DNA of 64,000 nucleotides from Camelimonas fluminis (GCF_014656355.1 NZ_BNCG01000003.1:248001-312000), one strand, 5' to 3'. Counted from the stretch's first letter, positions 10,901 to 20,396 are shown. Numbers and translations: made by a program. The notes: generated from the sequence alone by a model not told the origin.

Positions 10901-11312
10901 GCGGCCAACTACCCGTTGCCGGCATGGCGCTGGCGACGGCCGCTGCGGCGGCGGCGCCGATGATCCAGAGTGGAATCCGCCATTTCATGCCAGGCATGGT
11001 TCGGCGCGCCACCAGCGACACGCCCCAGACCGCCAGCGGCAACAGCCAGGCCACTGAGCCGAGCCCGAACAATTGCATCGCCATGTCGGAGATGACAGCG
11101 CCGGGCGCGCCCAGCCAGTTGGAAATCCGGCCATCGGTGGCGTGGGTCAGGCTGGGATCGCCGACCGACCACGTGATGAGGGCGATCGCCATGGTGATGG
11201 CGAAAACGATCAGGGCGATTCCAACCAGATCGAAGGCGCGCCGCTTCATGAAGTAGCGGGCGGCTAACGAGAGATCATGGGCTGGCGAGGTGGAACGTCT
11301 GACGGTGCGCAT
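7968..11312 (-). CDS. ftsK: DNA translocase FtsK
   Basis: Septal ATPase that pumps chromosomal DNA and activates XerCD recombination at dif. Of 1114 residues, the first 200 hold four to five membrane segments. Residues about 200-620 form a low-complexity linker rich in Ala, Pro and charged residues, and the RecA-like motor follows, with Walker A GTTGSGKS near 765 and Walker [10 protein letters not shown] near 896. The gamma winged helix (about 1047-1110: [21 protein letters not shown]) recognises KOPS sequences. The linker makes it longer than many alphaproteobacterial FtsK proteins. lolA follows after about 50 bases (to its longest possible start). Confidence 0.97.
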   Translation of the reverse strand: MRTVRRSTSPAHDLSLAARYFMKRRAFDLVGIALIVFAITMAIALITWSVGDPSLTHATDGRISNWLGAPGAVISDMAMQLFGLGSVAWLLPLAVWGVSLVARRTMPGMKWRIPLWIIGAAAAAAVASAMPATGSWPLPTGLGGVVGDGLLSAARGVLGVLGAFGRVLAGFIMAAIAILALSAACGYGFDDQASEDDTDMDSWRASRGKETDSDEPGLGIVSLGAVVHGFMMLKAAIGRRRSRRNKMTAATAGAAAMAGASRAAARTSGGRVEPAAFPDEFSHTGPDYAPALAHAAASAQPAEAPRSRVRMPPTWQEAPGVAAPSGVIEPPWRQEEAPSPVHAAYAPAHMRAASQEVDAGYGAEADMAASHMTVAPAWSEPVEAPTAYAQPQPVRAHEPAAVTPHAITHVAETTAVAARTAAGVATRVAAAPQKIIPTAAAIAAAAELSSRFAARVRRKASAPEENPDGEDTAGDDTTGYPSGVTDTMGTAPVEATQPFVLRRKRKEPESDLAPDLEEAEDDNDAISDADVDVAGESAPVAPMAPRIPPHALRVGVPAAMTSAGPANDDAVASRPSLTQGGAVAVATARPVASTPAAPPQPTFDTESYQLPELALLAEPRRPAANSMLSVEALEQNATLLEGVLEDFGVRGEIINVRPGPVVTLYELEPAPGTKSSRVISLADDIARSMSAISARVAVVPGRNAIGIELPNSNRETVYLRELLASEDFSSSKSRLGLCLGKTIGGEPVIADLARMPHLLVAGTTGSGKSVAINTMILSLLYRLRPDECRLIMVDPKMLELSIYDGIPHLLTPVVTDPKKAVVALKWAVREMEDRYKKMSKLGVRNIDGFNTRVGEARRKGEIITRTLQTGFDKQTGEPVYEEEAMDLDPLPYIVVIVDEMADLMMVAGKEIEGTIQRLAQMARAAGIHVVLATQRPSVDVITGTIKANFPTRISFQVTSKIDSRTILGEQGAEQLLGQGDMLYMAGGGRVTRVHGPFVSDNEVEKVVSHLKSQGRPQYLEAVTAMEEGEGEEGGAVFDQSAMASAGGDLYDQAVAIVLRDRKASTSYIQRRLQIGYNRAASLMERMELEGIVGAANHAGKREILAQGGGEQEDD

Positions 11313-11416
11313 GCCGACCTGGCGGTTCGTGGAGATAGGGTGTGAGGCTAGCGGGCGGGGGTTAAGACCCGCTTAACCTTGTGACGGCGGCGCACGGCAT
11401 TTGCCGGGCCCTGCGT

Positions 11417-11450
11417 GAAAAGAAAATCTCCGCGCCACGGGGCGCGGAGA
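11417..11450 (-). terminator. Rho-independent terminator of amtB
   Basis: Perfect 10-base arms (tctccgcgcc at 11427-11436 and ggcgcggaga at 11441-11450) around a 4-base loop. On the minus strand they are followed by a T-rich run. It lies just beyond the amtB stop. Confidence 0.85.
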
Positions 11451-11516
11451 CGTGTGACGACTGTCGGGTCCGGGAGGAATTTCCAGGTCTGTTTCTCAAG
11501 GCCCCGGAGGTTTCCC

Positions 11517-13016
11517 TCAGTAGTTGTAGGCGCGTTCGCCGTGGTCGGAGATGTCGAGGCCTTCGCGCTCCTCCTCGACCGAGACCCGCAGGCCGATGAC
11601 CAGATCGACGATCTTGAACAGGATAGCCGAGCCGACGCCCGAGAAAACGATGGTGAACAGCACCGCCTTTATCTGGGCCCAGACCTGCGTCGCCATCACA
11701 TAGGTCGCAGGCGAGGCGGTTCCGGGATTGGCGGCGTAGTCGACAAGTCCGACGCCGCCAAGCGCCGGGGCGACGAGAACGCCGGTGGCGATGGCGCCGA
11801 CGATCCCGCCGATGCAGTGCACGCCAAAGACGTCCGCCGTGTCGTCATAGCCAAACGTGTTCTTCACGGTGGTGCAGAAGAAGAAGCAGACCACGCCGGC
11901 GACCAGACCGAGGATGATTGAACCCATCGGACCGGCGAAGCCAGCCGCCGGGGTGATGGCGACCAGGCCGGCGACGGCGCCCGACACCAGACCGAGGAGC
12001 GACGCCTTGCCCTTGAAGGCCCACTCCACGAACATCCACGCCAGAGCCGCGGCGGCCGTGGCCACGAAGGTGTTGACGAAGGCCAGGGCGGCGCCGCCCG
12101 TCGCTTCCAGATTGGAGCCGGCGTTGAAGCCAAACCAGCCCAGCCACAGCAGCGATGCGCCGATCATGGTCATGGTCAGGGAGTGCGGCGCCATCAGTTC
12201 GCGCCCATAGCCAATGCGCTTGCCGATGATCAGGCAGCCGACGAAACCGGCAATGCCCGCATTGATGTGAACGACGGTGCCGCCGGCGAAGTCGAGCGCG
12301 CCCCACTTGAACAGCATGCCGGCGTCGGCGTTGACCGCGTCCAGCTTGGCCTGCGCCGCGGCCTTGGCCGTTTCGGTGGTCGCCGCCGCCAGTTCACGCG
12401 CCGCAGCCGCCACCGCGTCGGGACCGGCCCAGTACCAGACCATGTGCGCCATCGGGAAGTAGATGAAGGTGAGCCACAGACCGACGAACACCAGCAGCGC
12501 CGGGAAGCGGACGCGCTCGGCGAAGGCGCCGACGATCAGCGCCGGCGTGATGCAGGCGAAGGTCATCTGGAACGCCATGTAGATCAGCTCGGGAATCACC
12601 ACGCCGTTGGAGAATGTGCCAGCGGTGCTCTCAGGCGTAATTCCGGACAGGAAAGACTTGGAGAAGCCGCCGACAAAGCTGTTCAGGGAGCCGCCATCGG
12701 TGAAGGCGAGGGAGTAGCCGTAGCAGACCCAGATCATCGCCGCGAGGCAGACGATGGCGAACACCTGGGTCAGGACGGAGAGCATGTTCTTGGTGCGGAC
12801 CAGGCCGCCATAGAACAGGGCAAGGCCCGGGATCGACATTGCCAGAACGAGGATGGTCGAGATCGCCATCCAGGCAACGTCGCCCTTCGCTGGCGTGGGC
12901 CCGGCTGCGAGCGCCGCGGGAGCGCCCGCGAACAGGGCAAGCCCAATGCCGGCGGCGGCGGATCCCAGGGCCCTGGGCAGGCGCCGTGGCGCGCCGGTTG
13001 TGCGCATGAGCGTCAT
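11517..13016 (-). CDS. amtB: Ammonium transporter
   Basis: Inner-membrane ammonium channel. The 499-residue protein has an N-terminal signal-like helix (ends APAALA) and eleven predicted membrane segments. Family motifs are visible, such as FYGGLVRTKNMLS near the start and the H-containing segments DFAGGTVVHINAGIAG and FGVHCIGGIVGAI, which carry the pore histidines. A GGAGAA ribosome site precedes ATG 13016. It lies 32 bases after glnK, the usual pairing, in which GlnK docks on AmtB and closes it when nitrogen is plentiful. The pair is probably transcribed from the sigma-54 promoter upstream of glnK. Confidence 0.97.
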   Translation of the reverse strand: MTLMRTTGAPRRLPRALGSAAAGIGLALFAGAPAALAAGPTPAKGDVAWMAISTILVLAMSIPGLALFYGGLVRTKNMLSVLTQVFAIVCLAAMIWVCYGYSLAFTDGGSLNSFVGGFSKSFLSGITPESTAGTFSNGVVIPELIYMAFQMTFACITPALIVGAFAERVRFPALLVFVGLWLTFIYFPMAHMVWYWAGPDAVAAAARELAAATTETAKAAAQAKLDAVNADAGMLFKWGALDFAGGTVVHINAGIAGFVGCLIIGKRIGYGRELMAPHSLTMTMIGASLLWLGWFGFNAGSNLEATGGAALAFVNTFVATAAAALAWMFVEWAFKGKASLLGLVSGAVAGLVAITPAAGFAGPMGSIILGLVAGVVCFFFCTTVKNTFGYDDTADVFGVHCIGGIVGAIATGVLVAPALGGVGLVDYAANPGTASPATYVMATQVWAQIKAVLFTIVFSGVGSAILFKIVDLVIGLRVSVEEEREGLDISDHGERAYNY

Positions 13017-13048
13017 GTCATTTCTCCAGATACTGGCCGGCAGCGGGC

Positions 13049-13534
<486 letters not shown>

Positions 13535-13667
13535 TTATATTTTAATAATATTGTTTTGTTTCAATATGATATGAGATTGTCAGCAGGCCGTTTGACAGGC
13601 GCTGTCTCAGGCTGACGCCGGAATATATGGGACGGCCGGTCAATCGCGCCGATGTTCAACGGCCCAC

Positions 13668-13846
13668 GGGAACAGTTCTGAACCGCCATGACGGCCTGGG
13701 AGCGCTGTTCCCAAAAAGTGGTTCTGAATCAGAACGATAAGGAAATTGATGGCAGTTGACCCCAAGGCCAGACCCGGGAGTGACTTCTGACGATATGGCG
13801 GGCAGGAAAGAGTACAGGCGCCGTTCGTATGGGCGCCTGTTTTTTA
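13668..13846 (+). ncRNA. Candidate small RNA divergent from glnK
   Basis: Three stem-loops follow one another on the plus strand: GGGAACAG/CTGTTCCC (13668-13675 with 13705-13712), GTTCTGA/TCAGAAC (13721-13735), and a terminator hairpin ending in a T run at 13845. No plus-strand gene lies upstream that the terminator could serve, and tesB downstream is on the other strand. No open frame of interest is present. I found no clear promoter, so the 5' end is a guess from the first stem. I do not recognise an Rfam family. Confidence 0.45.
13814..13845 (+). terminator. Orphan Rho-independent terminator
   Basis: Perfect 9-base arms (acaggcgcc and ggcgcctgt) around a 9-base loop, followed directly by six T on the plus strand. 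The minus-strand side has no equally good T run, so it is best read as the end of a plus-strand transcript rather than of tesB. Confidence 0.75.
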
Positions 13847-13878
13847 ATCAGCGGCAATGACGTCTGCGTGTGCGCTTC

Positions 13879-14763
13879 CTAATCACGCGCCAGATCGGGG
13901 CGGGGACGGATCAGGCCTTCCTGCGCCACAGACGCGATCAGGCGGCCGTCCCGGGTATAGATGTTGCCGCGGGAGAGACCGCGGGCGCCGCCGGCGACTG
14001 GCGTGTCCTGAACATACAGCAGCCACTCATCGGCGCGGAAATCGCCATAGAACCACATGGCGTGATCAAGGCTGGCGCTCTGGATCGTCGGTTCGATGAC
14101 GCTACGACCGTGGGGAAACAGGCTGACGTCCAGCAGCGTCATGTCGGAAGCATACGCCAGCACGCATTGATGAATGGCCAGATCGTCGGGCAGGCGGTTG
14201 GCGGCCCGAATCCACACGCAGAACGGCAGGGTCGTTGGTTCGCGGGCGAAATAGCGCGAGAAATAGTGTTGGTAGTCGACGGCCTTGATCTCGATTGGCT
14301 GCGCCGTTGAATAGTAGCGGCGCTGGTTCTCCGGCATTTTCGCCAGCAAGGCCGGATCAATGTCCGATTGGCTGGGAAGGTCTTCGGGCTGCGGCACATC
14401 TGGCGGCGGCTGGATATGTTCGAGCCCGGTCTCATCGACATGGAATGAGGCCGTGAGTGAAAAGATGGGTCGGCCGTGCTGGATGGCCGACACGCCACGC
14501 GTGGTGAAACTGCGTCCGTCGCGGATCCGGTCCACTTCATAGACAATTGGGACACGCGGATCGCCGCCGAGCAGAAAATAGCAGTGCATCGAATGCAATG
14601 TGCGCTGCTCGACGGTGCGGCACGCTGCGACCAGGGCCTGGCCGATGACCTGCCCGCCAAATACGCGCTGCCAGCGATCCTGCGGGCTTCTGCCGCGGAA
14701 CAGGTTCACCTCAATCGGTTCGAGATCCAGAATCGACAGAAGGTTGTCGATGGCCTTGCTCAT
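13879..14763 (-). CDS. tesB: Acyl-CoA thioesterase II
   Basis: Hydrolyses acyl-CoA to free fatty acid and CoA. The 294-residue protein has the double hot-dog fold of TesB: an N-terminal half with RVFGGQVIGQALVAA and SMHCYFLLGGDP, and a C-terminal half with LAYASDMTLLD and SLDHAMWFYGDFRADEWLLY. These carry the Asp, Thr/Ser and Gln catalytic residues of the family. Length matches E. coli TesB (286). It is divergent from the ubiquinone-type hydroxylase gene. Confidence 0.95.
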   Translation of the reverse strand: MSKAIDNLLSILDLEPIEVNLFRGRSPQDRWQRVFGGQVIGQALVAACRTVEQRTLHSMHCYFLLGGDPRVPIVYEVDRIRDGRSFTTRGVSAIQHGRPIFSLTASFHVDETGLEHIQPPPDVPQPEDLPSQSDIDPALLAKMPENQRRYYSTAQPIEIKAVDYQHYFSRYFAREPTTLPFCVWIRAANRLPDDLAIHQCVLAYASDMTLLDVSLFPHGRSVIEPTIQSASLDHAMWFYGDFRADEWLLYVQDTPVAGGARGLSRGNIYTRDGRLIASVAQEGLIRPRPDLARD

Positions 14764-14901
14764 GGCGCCTCCGCCGGCCCTTCCGGGCCGATTGACCGTT
14801 GTTCCGGCGAAGTGTGACGCCTTTGCCGGTTGCTGTCATGTCCGTCCGGCGCGAAGGACAGGCGCTGGCATCCGCGCCGGCGTGAAAGTTGTGAGCGGGC
14901 G

Positions 14902-14913
14902 CGCTATATAGCG
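14902..14913. promoter_or_regulatory. Palindrome CGCTATATAGCG upstream of the hydroxylase gene
   Basis: A perfect 12-base palindrome with a TATATA core lies between the divergent tesB and hydroxylase genes. The core could act as a -10 element, which would place the transcription start near 14917 and favour the later GTG start of the hydroxylase; it could equally be an operator. I see no good -35 at the proper distance. Confidence 0.35.
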
Positions 14914-14941
14914 GATGTCCCGATCACAGGCAGGAAGCGTC

Positions 14942-16174
14942 GTGTCCCATTCCCCCCAGACCATCATCATTGCAGGCGGCGGCATTGCGGGAATGGCGCT
15001 GGCGGTGCTTCTGAAACAGGGGCTCGGCTCCGGCCTGGAGGTCGTGGTCTGCGACCCCGCGGCCCCGGAGGCCGCGCGAAATGCGCCAGGCGACAGTCCT
15101 CTCCGGGTCTCGGCGCTGGCGGCGGACGGCAGGCGGCTGCTTCAGCGCCTTGGCGTCTGGGAGGGGATTGCCTCCCGCGCACAGGCAATCGACAGCATGG
15201 ACATCACCGACAGCATGCTGGCTGATCCGGTGCGTGCGAAACTGCTTTCCCTTTCAGGGGATGTCGGCGCCGGCGAACCATTCGCTCATATGCTGGCGAA
15301 TGACCATGTATTGCACGCCCTGGCAAAAGCCGCTGTCGATGCTGGCGTCGAACTGTGCGAGGCGCGCGTCGAGCGCTGGCGGTGGAACGGGGCGGCGGCC
15401 GGCTTATCCGGAACGGCGACCCTTTCCGGTGGAGCGCAGCGTCAGGCCAGCCTGCTGGTGGCGGCCGACGGCTCCCGCTCGCGCCTGCGCGCTCTGGCAG
15501 GCATTGGCTGGCATGGTTGGGGCTACGGGCAAACCGCCATTGTCGCCACGATCGCACATGAGCGTCCGCACGCGGGCAGGGCCACCCAGCACTTTCTGCC
15601 TTCCGGTCCGTTCGCCATCTTGCCGTTGACCGGATGCAGGTCATCAATCGTCTGGACCGAAAGGGCGGCCGACGTGCCAGCCCTTATGGCGATGGACGCC
15701 GAGGATATGCTCACGGAAATCCGCCGCCGGTTTGGCCTGGAGCGCGGTTCACTGCGGCTTGAAACGTGGCCTGTGGGCGTGTTTCCGCTTGCGCTCGGCG
15801 TGGCGCGCCGCTTTTACGCCGATGGTCTGGCCCTCGTGGGCGACGCCGCCCACCAGGTTCATCCGATTGCCGGCCAGGGGCTCAATCTGGGCCTGAGGGA
15901 TGTGATGGCGCTGGGCGACGCTTTGATCGACGCCATTCGCATTGGTTTGCCGGCTGGCGGCATGGATTTGCTGCGCGCCTATGACCGTAACCGGCGCACT
16001 GACGTTATCGCCATGGCGGTGGTGACCGACGGACTGAACCGGTTGTTCTCCAATGATTTTACTCCGGTACGGCTGATTCGTGATCTGGGCGCGCGGCTGG
16101 CCGGACGTTCTTCAACTGTGAAACAGATGTTGATCCGCGAAGCGGCTGGCGTCGGCGCGCCCACACGCAACTGA
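14942..16174 (+). CDS. UbiH/UbiF-family FAD-dependent hydroxylase
   Basis: A flavoprotein monooxygenase of the ubiquinone-biosynthesis hydroxylase family, which hydroxylates the aromatic ring of the quinone precursor. Visible are the N-terminal GGGIAGMALA dinucleotide-binding motif, the DG motif (ADGSRSRLR, middle) and the GDAAHQVHPIAGQGLNLGLRD motif near the C-terminal third. I prefer GTG 14942 because AGGAAG lies four bases upstream; ATG 14915 is in frame, would give 419 residues, and has no ribosome site. Alphaproteobacteria differ in which ring positions their Ubi hydroxylases modify, so I do not assign a specific letter. Confidence 0.9.
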   Translation: MSHSPQTIIIAGGGIAGMALAVLLKQGLGSGLEVVVCDPAAPEAARNAPGDSPLRVSALAADGRRLLQRLGVWEGIASRAQAIDSMDITDSMLADPVRAKLLSLSGDVGAGEPFAHMLANDHVLHALAKAAVDAGVELCEARVERWRWNGAAAGLSGTATLSGGAQRQASLLVAADGSRSRLRALAGIGWHGWGYGQTAIVATIAHERPHAGRATQHFLPSGPFAILPLTGCRSSIVWTERAADVPALMAMDAEDMLTEIRRRFGLERGSLRLETWPVGVFPLALGVARRFYADGLALVGDAAHQVHPIAGQGLNLGLRDVMALGDALIDAIRIGLPAGGMDLLRAYDRNRRTDVIAMAVVTDGLNRLFSNDFTPVRLIRDLGARLAGRSSTVKQMLIREAAGVGAPTRN

Positions 16175-16501
16175 GAGGTAGAAGCGGCCCCTGTCATTGG
16201 GGAACAAGGGCTTGGAAAGTTCAGGTTCCATCGGAGCGCACGCAACCTGGCCTCTGGATGTTGCGCCTGATGAAGGCAGCAACTATGTGTTCCTGCCTTC
16301 TGTTCCTCCTGCTTTCATTTGTCTTCTTCCAACTGGACGTGTGCATACATGTGGCCTTCAGTTTGCCGAAGAAGGCGGCCAGTTATCGATAGGCAGACGT
16401 AAAAGATTTTATATGAAAAAATAATGAAAATTGTTGTATTGATATTTCAATTTATTTGGTAGCGTTCGCTTAAAGCTACATGAGTGATGAGGCGACGCTC
16501 A
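16175..16501. other. AT-rich leader upstream of the fcl-like gene
   Basis: The first 200 bases are ordinary. From about 16395 to 16470 the sequence becomes strongly AT-rich (for example the run gaaaaaataatgaaaattg), in sharp contrast to the surrounding GC-rich DNA. It most likely contains the promoter of the fcl-like gene; several overlapping -10-like hexamers are possible and I cannot choose among them. A 75-codon frame at 16197-16424 has no recognisable product. Confidence 0.5.
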
Positions 16502-17638
16502 ATGAAGGCGCTTTCTTATGTCGGCCATGCAAGATTAACGTCGGGCGCTGCGACACAGGGCCAAACTATTAGTGCACCTCACATTTCTCCACTTCCGGGC
16601 ATCGTCGGGCGCATTGATCTGCCTGCGCCAGGAAATGATGTCCTCCCGGCGCCCTCGTGCAGGCTGGAGCGCGCGCGGGTGTTCATCGCGGGTCACGCCG
16701 GGCTGGTTGGCGGTGCGTTGCGGCGACGGCTGTTGCAGGAGCGCTGCGATATCCTGACAATCGACCGGCGGCGGCTGGACTTGCGACGGCAACAGGACGT
16801 CGAAAACTGGATGGCGGAAAACCGGCCCGACATCGTGTTGCTGGCCGCGGCGACAGTCGGCGGCATTGTCGCCAACAACACCCGGCCAGCGGAGTTTCTG
16901 ACGGATAATCTGGCGATTGCCTGCAATGTCATCGAAGCCGCTCGCAAATACGATGTTGGCAAGCTGGTATTTCTTGGATCAAGCTGCATTTACCCTAGAG
17001 ATGCGTCGCAGCCGGTGACGGAGGACGCCTTGCTGACGGGTGCGCTGGAACCGACCAACGAGGCCTACGCCGTTGCCAAGATCGCTGGACTGAAGTTGGC
17101 GCAGGCGATCCGGCGACAATATGGGCGGGACTTCATATCGGTGATGCCGACTAACCTGTATGGGCCGGGCGACAGGTTCGATCCGGAGCGCGGGCATGTC
17201 ATCCCGGCCCTGGTTCATCGCATGAGTGAGGCAAAAGCTGCAGGAACTCCTGAATGCGTGATCTGGGGCTCGGGGCTTGTCTGGCGTGAGTTCCTGCATG
17301 TGGATGACTGCGCCGACGGCGTCGTTCATGCCCTGCAATATTATTCTGGCGATGCGCCCCTCAACATCGGCTCGGGCGAGGAAGTGTCGATCGCGACCCT
17401 GGCGACCCTGATCGCGCAGGCGGTGGGCTATCGGGGCCGGATTGTTTTCGACCCGGCGCGTCCGGAAGGTCCGCGGCGCAAGTTGCTCGACAGTTCGCGG
17501 ATCCGGGCGCTTGGCTGGCGTCCCCGCGTTGGTTTGCGCGATGGCCTGGTGGATACGGTGCGCTGGTGGCGCGCGCAGGGCCATGTGGCGCCGGCGCCCA
17601 GTTCCGCACGACTGGCCCTATGCCATGCCGAGGTTTGA
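16502..17638 (+). CDS. fcl: GDP-L-fucose synthase-like epimerase/reductase
   Basis: Extended short-chain dehydrogenase related to GDP-4-keto-6-deoxymannose epimerase/reductase, which makes GDP-L-fucose. The Rossmann motif GHAGLVGGAL starts near residue 64. The family motif SSCIYPRDA, the catalytic YxxxK (Y189, K193) and VWREFLHVDDCADG are all present. About 58 residues precede the Rossmann fold with no known domain, longer than the roughly 310-320-residue family norm. The start is uncertain: ATG 16502 has GAGG upstream, while GTG 16484 and ATG 16487 are alternatives and a later start would remove the extension. No gmd is nearby. Convergent with rfbD. Confidence 0.85.
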   Translation: MKALSYVGHARLTSGAATQGQTISAPHISPLPGIVGRIDLPAPGNDVLPAPSCRLERARVFIAGHAGLVGGALRRRLLQERCDILTIDRRRLDLRRQQDVENWMAENRPDIVLLAAATVGGIVANNTRPAEFLTDNLAIACNVIEAARKYDVGKLVFLGSSCIYPRDASQPVTEDALLTGALEPTNEAYAVAKIAGLKLAQAIRRQYGRDFISVMPTNLYGPGDRFDPERGHVIPALVHRMSEAKAAGTPECVIWGSGLVWREFLHVDDCADGVVHALQYYSGDAPLNIGSGEEVSIATLATLIAQAVGYRGRIVFDPARPEGPRRKLLDSSRIRALGWRPRVGLRDGLVDTVRWWRAQGHVAPAPSSARLALCHAEV

Positions 17639-17806
17639 TCCGCCGGAGTTCGATTGTGAGGCAACGCCCCGAACTGGATCCGTTCCCGGGAGATTGCTCC
17701 TGAGATCCCCGTGAATGGGGAACCGACTGTCCTCACAAGACGGGGGTCCTGATCGAATTGCTCTTCGGCACAATCAGGATCGCGTGCTGGCGAGACGTCG
17801 CGCGCT

Positions 17807-18709
17807 TCAGCCGTCGGCCAGAATGCGCCGGACGATATCCGCCACCGGCTTTTCCCAGAATGGCAGGCGCACGCCGTGCGCCTGTTCCAGTCGTGTGCAA
17901 TCGAGCAACGAGTTGCGCGGCCGGGCGGCGGGGGTTGGATATTCGGCTGTGGTGATGCGGCGCACCTGAGCCGAGGGGCCGCCAAGATCGCGGGAGGCGC
18001 CGAAAATCTGTTCGGCGAAATCCGCCCATGTCGGGGCCGTGCTGCCTGCGGTCGCCGTCATGTGGAACACGCCGTGCAGCGCACGATCATCAGGATGGGC
18101 GACAAGATGGCGGGCTACGGCGATCACGCCGTCAGCGATGTCAAGAGCTGAGGTTGGCGCCCCGGTCTGGTCGGCGACAACGGACAGCTCGTCACGGCTT
18201 TCAGCAAGTCTGAGCATGGTTCTGACGAAGTTCTTGCCGAACGGGCTATAGACCCAGGCCGTGCGCAGGATGACAGCTTTTGGCGTGGCCGCCTGCACCG
18301 CCATTTCGCCGGCAAGTTTGGTCTTGCCATAGACAGAAAGTGGATCGGGGCTGTCGTCCTCGGTCCAGGCGCCGGCCTTCTGGCCATTAAAGACATAGTC
18401 GGTTGATATCTGGATGAAGGGGATGTTGGCCCGCGCCGCCGCCTGGGCCACGGCTTCGGCGCCATCGCAATTCACCGTCTGGGCGACGCCGGGTTCGGAT
18501 TCGGCCTGATCCACCGCCGTATAGGCTGCGGCGTTGACGATCACATCGCAGTCGACGCGGGCCAGCGCACTGGCGATGGCGTGCGGCCGCGTCAGGTCAA
18601 GGTCCGGCCTGCCCATGGCGATAACCGACAGGTCGTCGTCTGCAACCTTGGCCCGCTCCAGCAGCGAACGCACGAGCTGCCCTTCCGTTCCGGTCACCAG
18701 AATCCGCAT
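17807..18709 (-). CDS. rfbD: dTDP-4-dehydrorhamnose reductase
   Basis: Last step of dTDP-L-rhamnose synthesis, NAD(P)H reduction of dTDP-4-keto-L-rhamnose. The 300-residue protein begins MRILVTGTEGQLVRSL (nucleotide-binding glycines), with STDYVFNG and the YGKTKLAGE catalytic Tyr-Lys region. I chose ATG 18709 because GGTGGAG stands just upstream; an ATG at 18736 is in frame without a ribosome site. It is third in rfbB-rfbC-rfbD, about 40 bases after rfbC. Confidence 0.96.
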   Translation of the reverse strand: MRILVTGTEGQLVRSLLERAKVADDDLSVIAMGRPDLDLTRPHAIASALARVDCDVIVNAAAYTAVDQAESEPGVAQTVNCDGAEAVAQAAARANIPFIQISTDYVFNGQKAGAWTEDDSPDPLSVYGKTKLAGEMAVQAATPKAVILRTAWVYSPFGKNFVRTMLRLAESRDELSVVADQTGAPTSALDIADGVIAVARHLVAHPDDRALHGVFHMTATAGSTAPTWADFAEQIFGASRDLGGPSAQVRRITTAEYPTPAARPRNSLLDCTRLEQAHGVRLPFWEKPVADIVRRILADG

Positions 18710-18748
18710 GCGATCTCCACCGTCATGTTCCGTCATGCCTGTCGGCGC

Positions 18749-19306
18749 TCAATCGAACCAGGGCTGAAGCTCGGCCAGGCGCGGCTGCTTCTGGTCCTTC
18801 GGCGACAGCAGGGCCTGGGCGCCCGATACCGGCCAGTCGATGCCGATATCCGGGTCGTTCCACAATACGCCATGGTCGTTGGCGGCCGAATAGGGCGCCG
18901 TCACCTTGTACTGGACCTCGGTGTCAGGCTCGAGCGTGCAGAAGCCATGGGCAAACCCCACAGGCACCCAGAGCTGGCGCCAGTTTTCGGCGGAGAGCTC
19001 AACAGCCACGTGCTGCCCGTAGGTCGGCGATGACCTGCGCAGGTCGACGGCGACGTCGAGAATCCGTCCGCGCGACACGCGCACCAGCTTGTCCTGGGCG
19101 AACGGCGCCGACTGAAAGTGCAGGCCACGCACTGTGCCAACCGGACCGGACAGCGAATGGTTGTCCTGGACGAAATCGGCGTCGACGCCCGCTGCGCGCA
19201 TGGCCTCCCGATTCCAGGTTTCACTGAAGAAGCCGCGCTGGTCGCCGTGGCGCGCCGGCGTGATGATTTTGACATCCGGTAGAGCTGTGGAGGTGACGGA
19301 AAGCAT
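18749..19306 (-). CDS. rfbC: dTDP-4-dehydrorhamnose 3,5-epimerase
   Basis: Epimerises C3 and C5 of dTDP-4-keto-6-deoxyglucose in the rhamnose pathway. The 185 residues form a single cupin domain with HGDQRGFFSETW, the catalytic-histidine motif VRGLHFQ, and VPVGFAHGFCTLE. Length and motifs are typical. It lies between rfbB and rfbD on the same strand with short gaps. Confidence 0.97.
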   Translation of the reverse strand: MLSVTSTALPDVKIITPARHGDQRGFFSETWNREAMRAAGVDADFVQDNHSLSGPVGTVRGLHFQSAPFAQDKLVRVSRGRILDVAVDLRRSSPTYGQHVAVELSAENWRQLWVPVGFAHGFCTLEPDTEVQYKVTAPYSAANDHGVLWNDPDIGIDWPVSGAQALLSPKDQKQPRLAELQPWFD

Positions 19307-19334
19307 GGGAAGCCTACTGTTTTTCTATGGCGGA

Positions 19335-20396
19335 TCAGGCGGACAGACCGAGGCGTTCACCACGATAGCCCCCCGAACGGACCCGCTCCCACCATTGCTG
19401 GTTGGCGAGGTACCATTCAACGGTTTTGCGCAGGCCGCTTTCAAACGTCTCTTTCGGCTTCCAGCCCAGTTCGCGCTCAATCTTGCCGGCGTCGATGGCG
19501 TAGCGCTGGTCATGGCCGGGACGGTCCGCGACCCAGTTGATCAACCGCTCATGGCCGCCTGCGGCGCCGTCAGGCGCCAGTTCGTCGAGCAGGGCGCAGA
19601 TGGCGCGCACCACGTCGATGTTCGTCCGCTCGTTCCAGCCGCCGATATTGTAACTTTCGCCGACGCGGCCGCGCGTCGCCACTTCGATCAGCGCCTCGGC
19701 GTGATCGTCGACGTACAGCCAGTCGCGCACGTTGTCGCCCTTGCCGTAGACCGGCAGCGGCTTGCCCTCGAGCGCGTTGATGATCATCAGCGGGATCAGC
19801 TTCTCGGGAAAGTGATACGGCCCATAATTGTTCGAGCAATTGGTCATCACCGTGGGCAGGCCATAGGTGTGATGCCAGGCCCGGACGAAATGGTCGGACG
19901 CCGCCTTGGAGGCGGAATAAGGCGAGTTGGGCTGGTAAGGCGTTTCTTCGTGGAAAAAGCCGTCGGCGCCCAGGGAGCCGAACACCTCGTCCGTCGAAAT
20001 GTGATGAAAGCGGAACGCCGCGCGTCCAGCTTCGTCCAGACCGCGCCAGTAACCGAGGGCGGCCTGCAGCAGGATGAAGGTCCCGGTAACGTTGGTGGAC
20101 AGGAACTCGGCTGGGCCGTCGATCGAGCGATCGACGTGACTTTCGGCGGCGAGATGCATGATGACGTCCGGCCGGAAAGAGGCCACTGCTGCGTCCATGG
20201 CGTCTTGGTCGCGAATGTCGGCCTGCAGGAAGCGGTAACGTGGGCTGTTGGCGACCGGCTCGATCGAATCGAGGTTACCGGCGTAGGTCAGCGCGTCGAC
20301 AACGAGCACGTCGTGTGGCGTGTCGCGCACCAGTTTGCGGACCACTGCGGATCCGATGAAGCCCGCTCCGCCAGTAACCAGAAAACGTTTCGCCAT
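19335..20396 (-). CDS. rfbB: dTDP-glucose 4,6-dehydratase
   Basis: Converts dTDP-glucose to dTDP-4-keto-6-deoxyglucose with bound NAD. The 353-residue protein starts [18 protein letters not shown] (GxxGxxG), has [10 protein letters not shown] and the [10 protein letters not shown] catalytic YxxxK, and shows [14 protein letters not shown], all diagnostic. ATG 20396 has an AGG-type ribosome site; an ATG seven codons earlier is possible. It heads rfbBCD. The thymidylyltransferase gene rfbA, often in the same operon, is not in this window. Confidence 0.97.
   Translation of the reverse strand: MAKRFLVTGGAGFIGSAVVRKLVRDTPHDVLVVDALTYAGNLDSIEPVANSPRYRFLQADIRDQDAMDAAVASFRPDVIMHLAAESHVDRSIDGPAEFLSTNVTGTFILLQAALGYWRGLDEAGRAAFRFHHISTDEVFGSLGADGFFHEETPYQPNSPYSASKAASDHFVRAWHHTYGLPTVMTNCSNNYGPYHFPEKLIPLMIINALEGKPLPVYGKGDNVRDWLYVDDHAEALIEVATRGRVGESYNIGGWNERTNIDVVRAICALLDELAPDGAAGGHERLINWVADRPGHDQRYAIDAGKIERELGWKPKETFESGLRKTVEWYLANQQWWERVRSGGYRGERLGLSA

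Noticed and set aside
13540-13620. NtrC or IHF sites upstream of the sigma-54 promoter
   Set aside because: The stretch is AT-rich and has a small dyad (gacag/ctgtc near 13594-13606), but I could not match either consensus well enough.
16197-16424. 75-codon frame upstream of the fcl-like gene
   Set aside because: It has a non-ATG start without a ribosome site, runs into AT-rich promoter-like DNA, and has no recognisable sequence.
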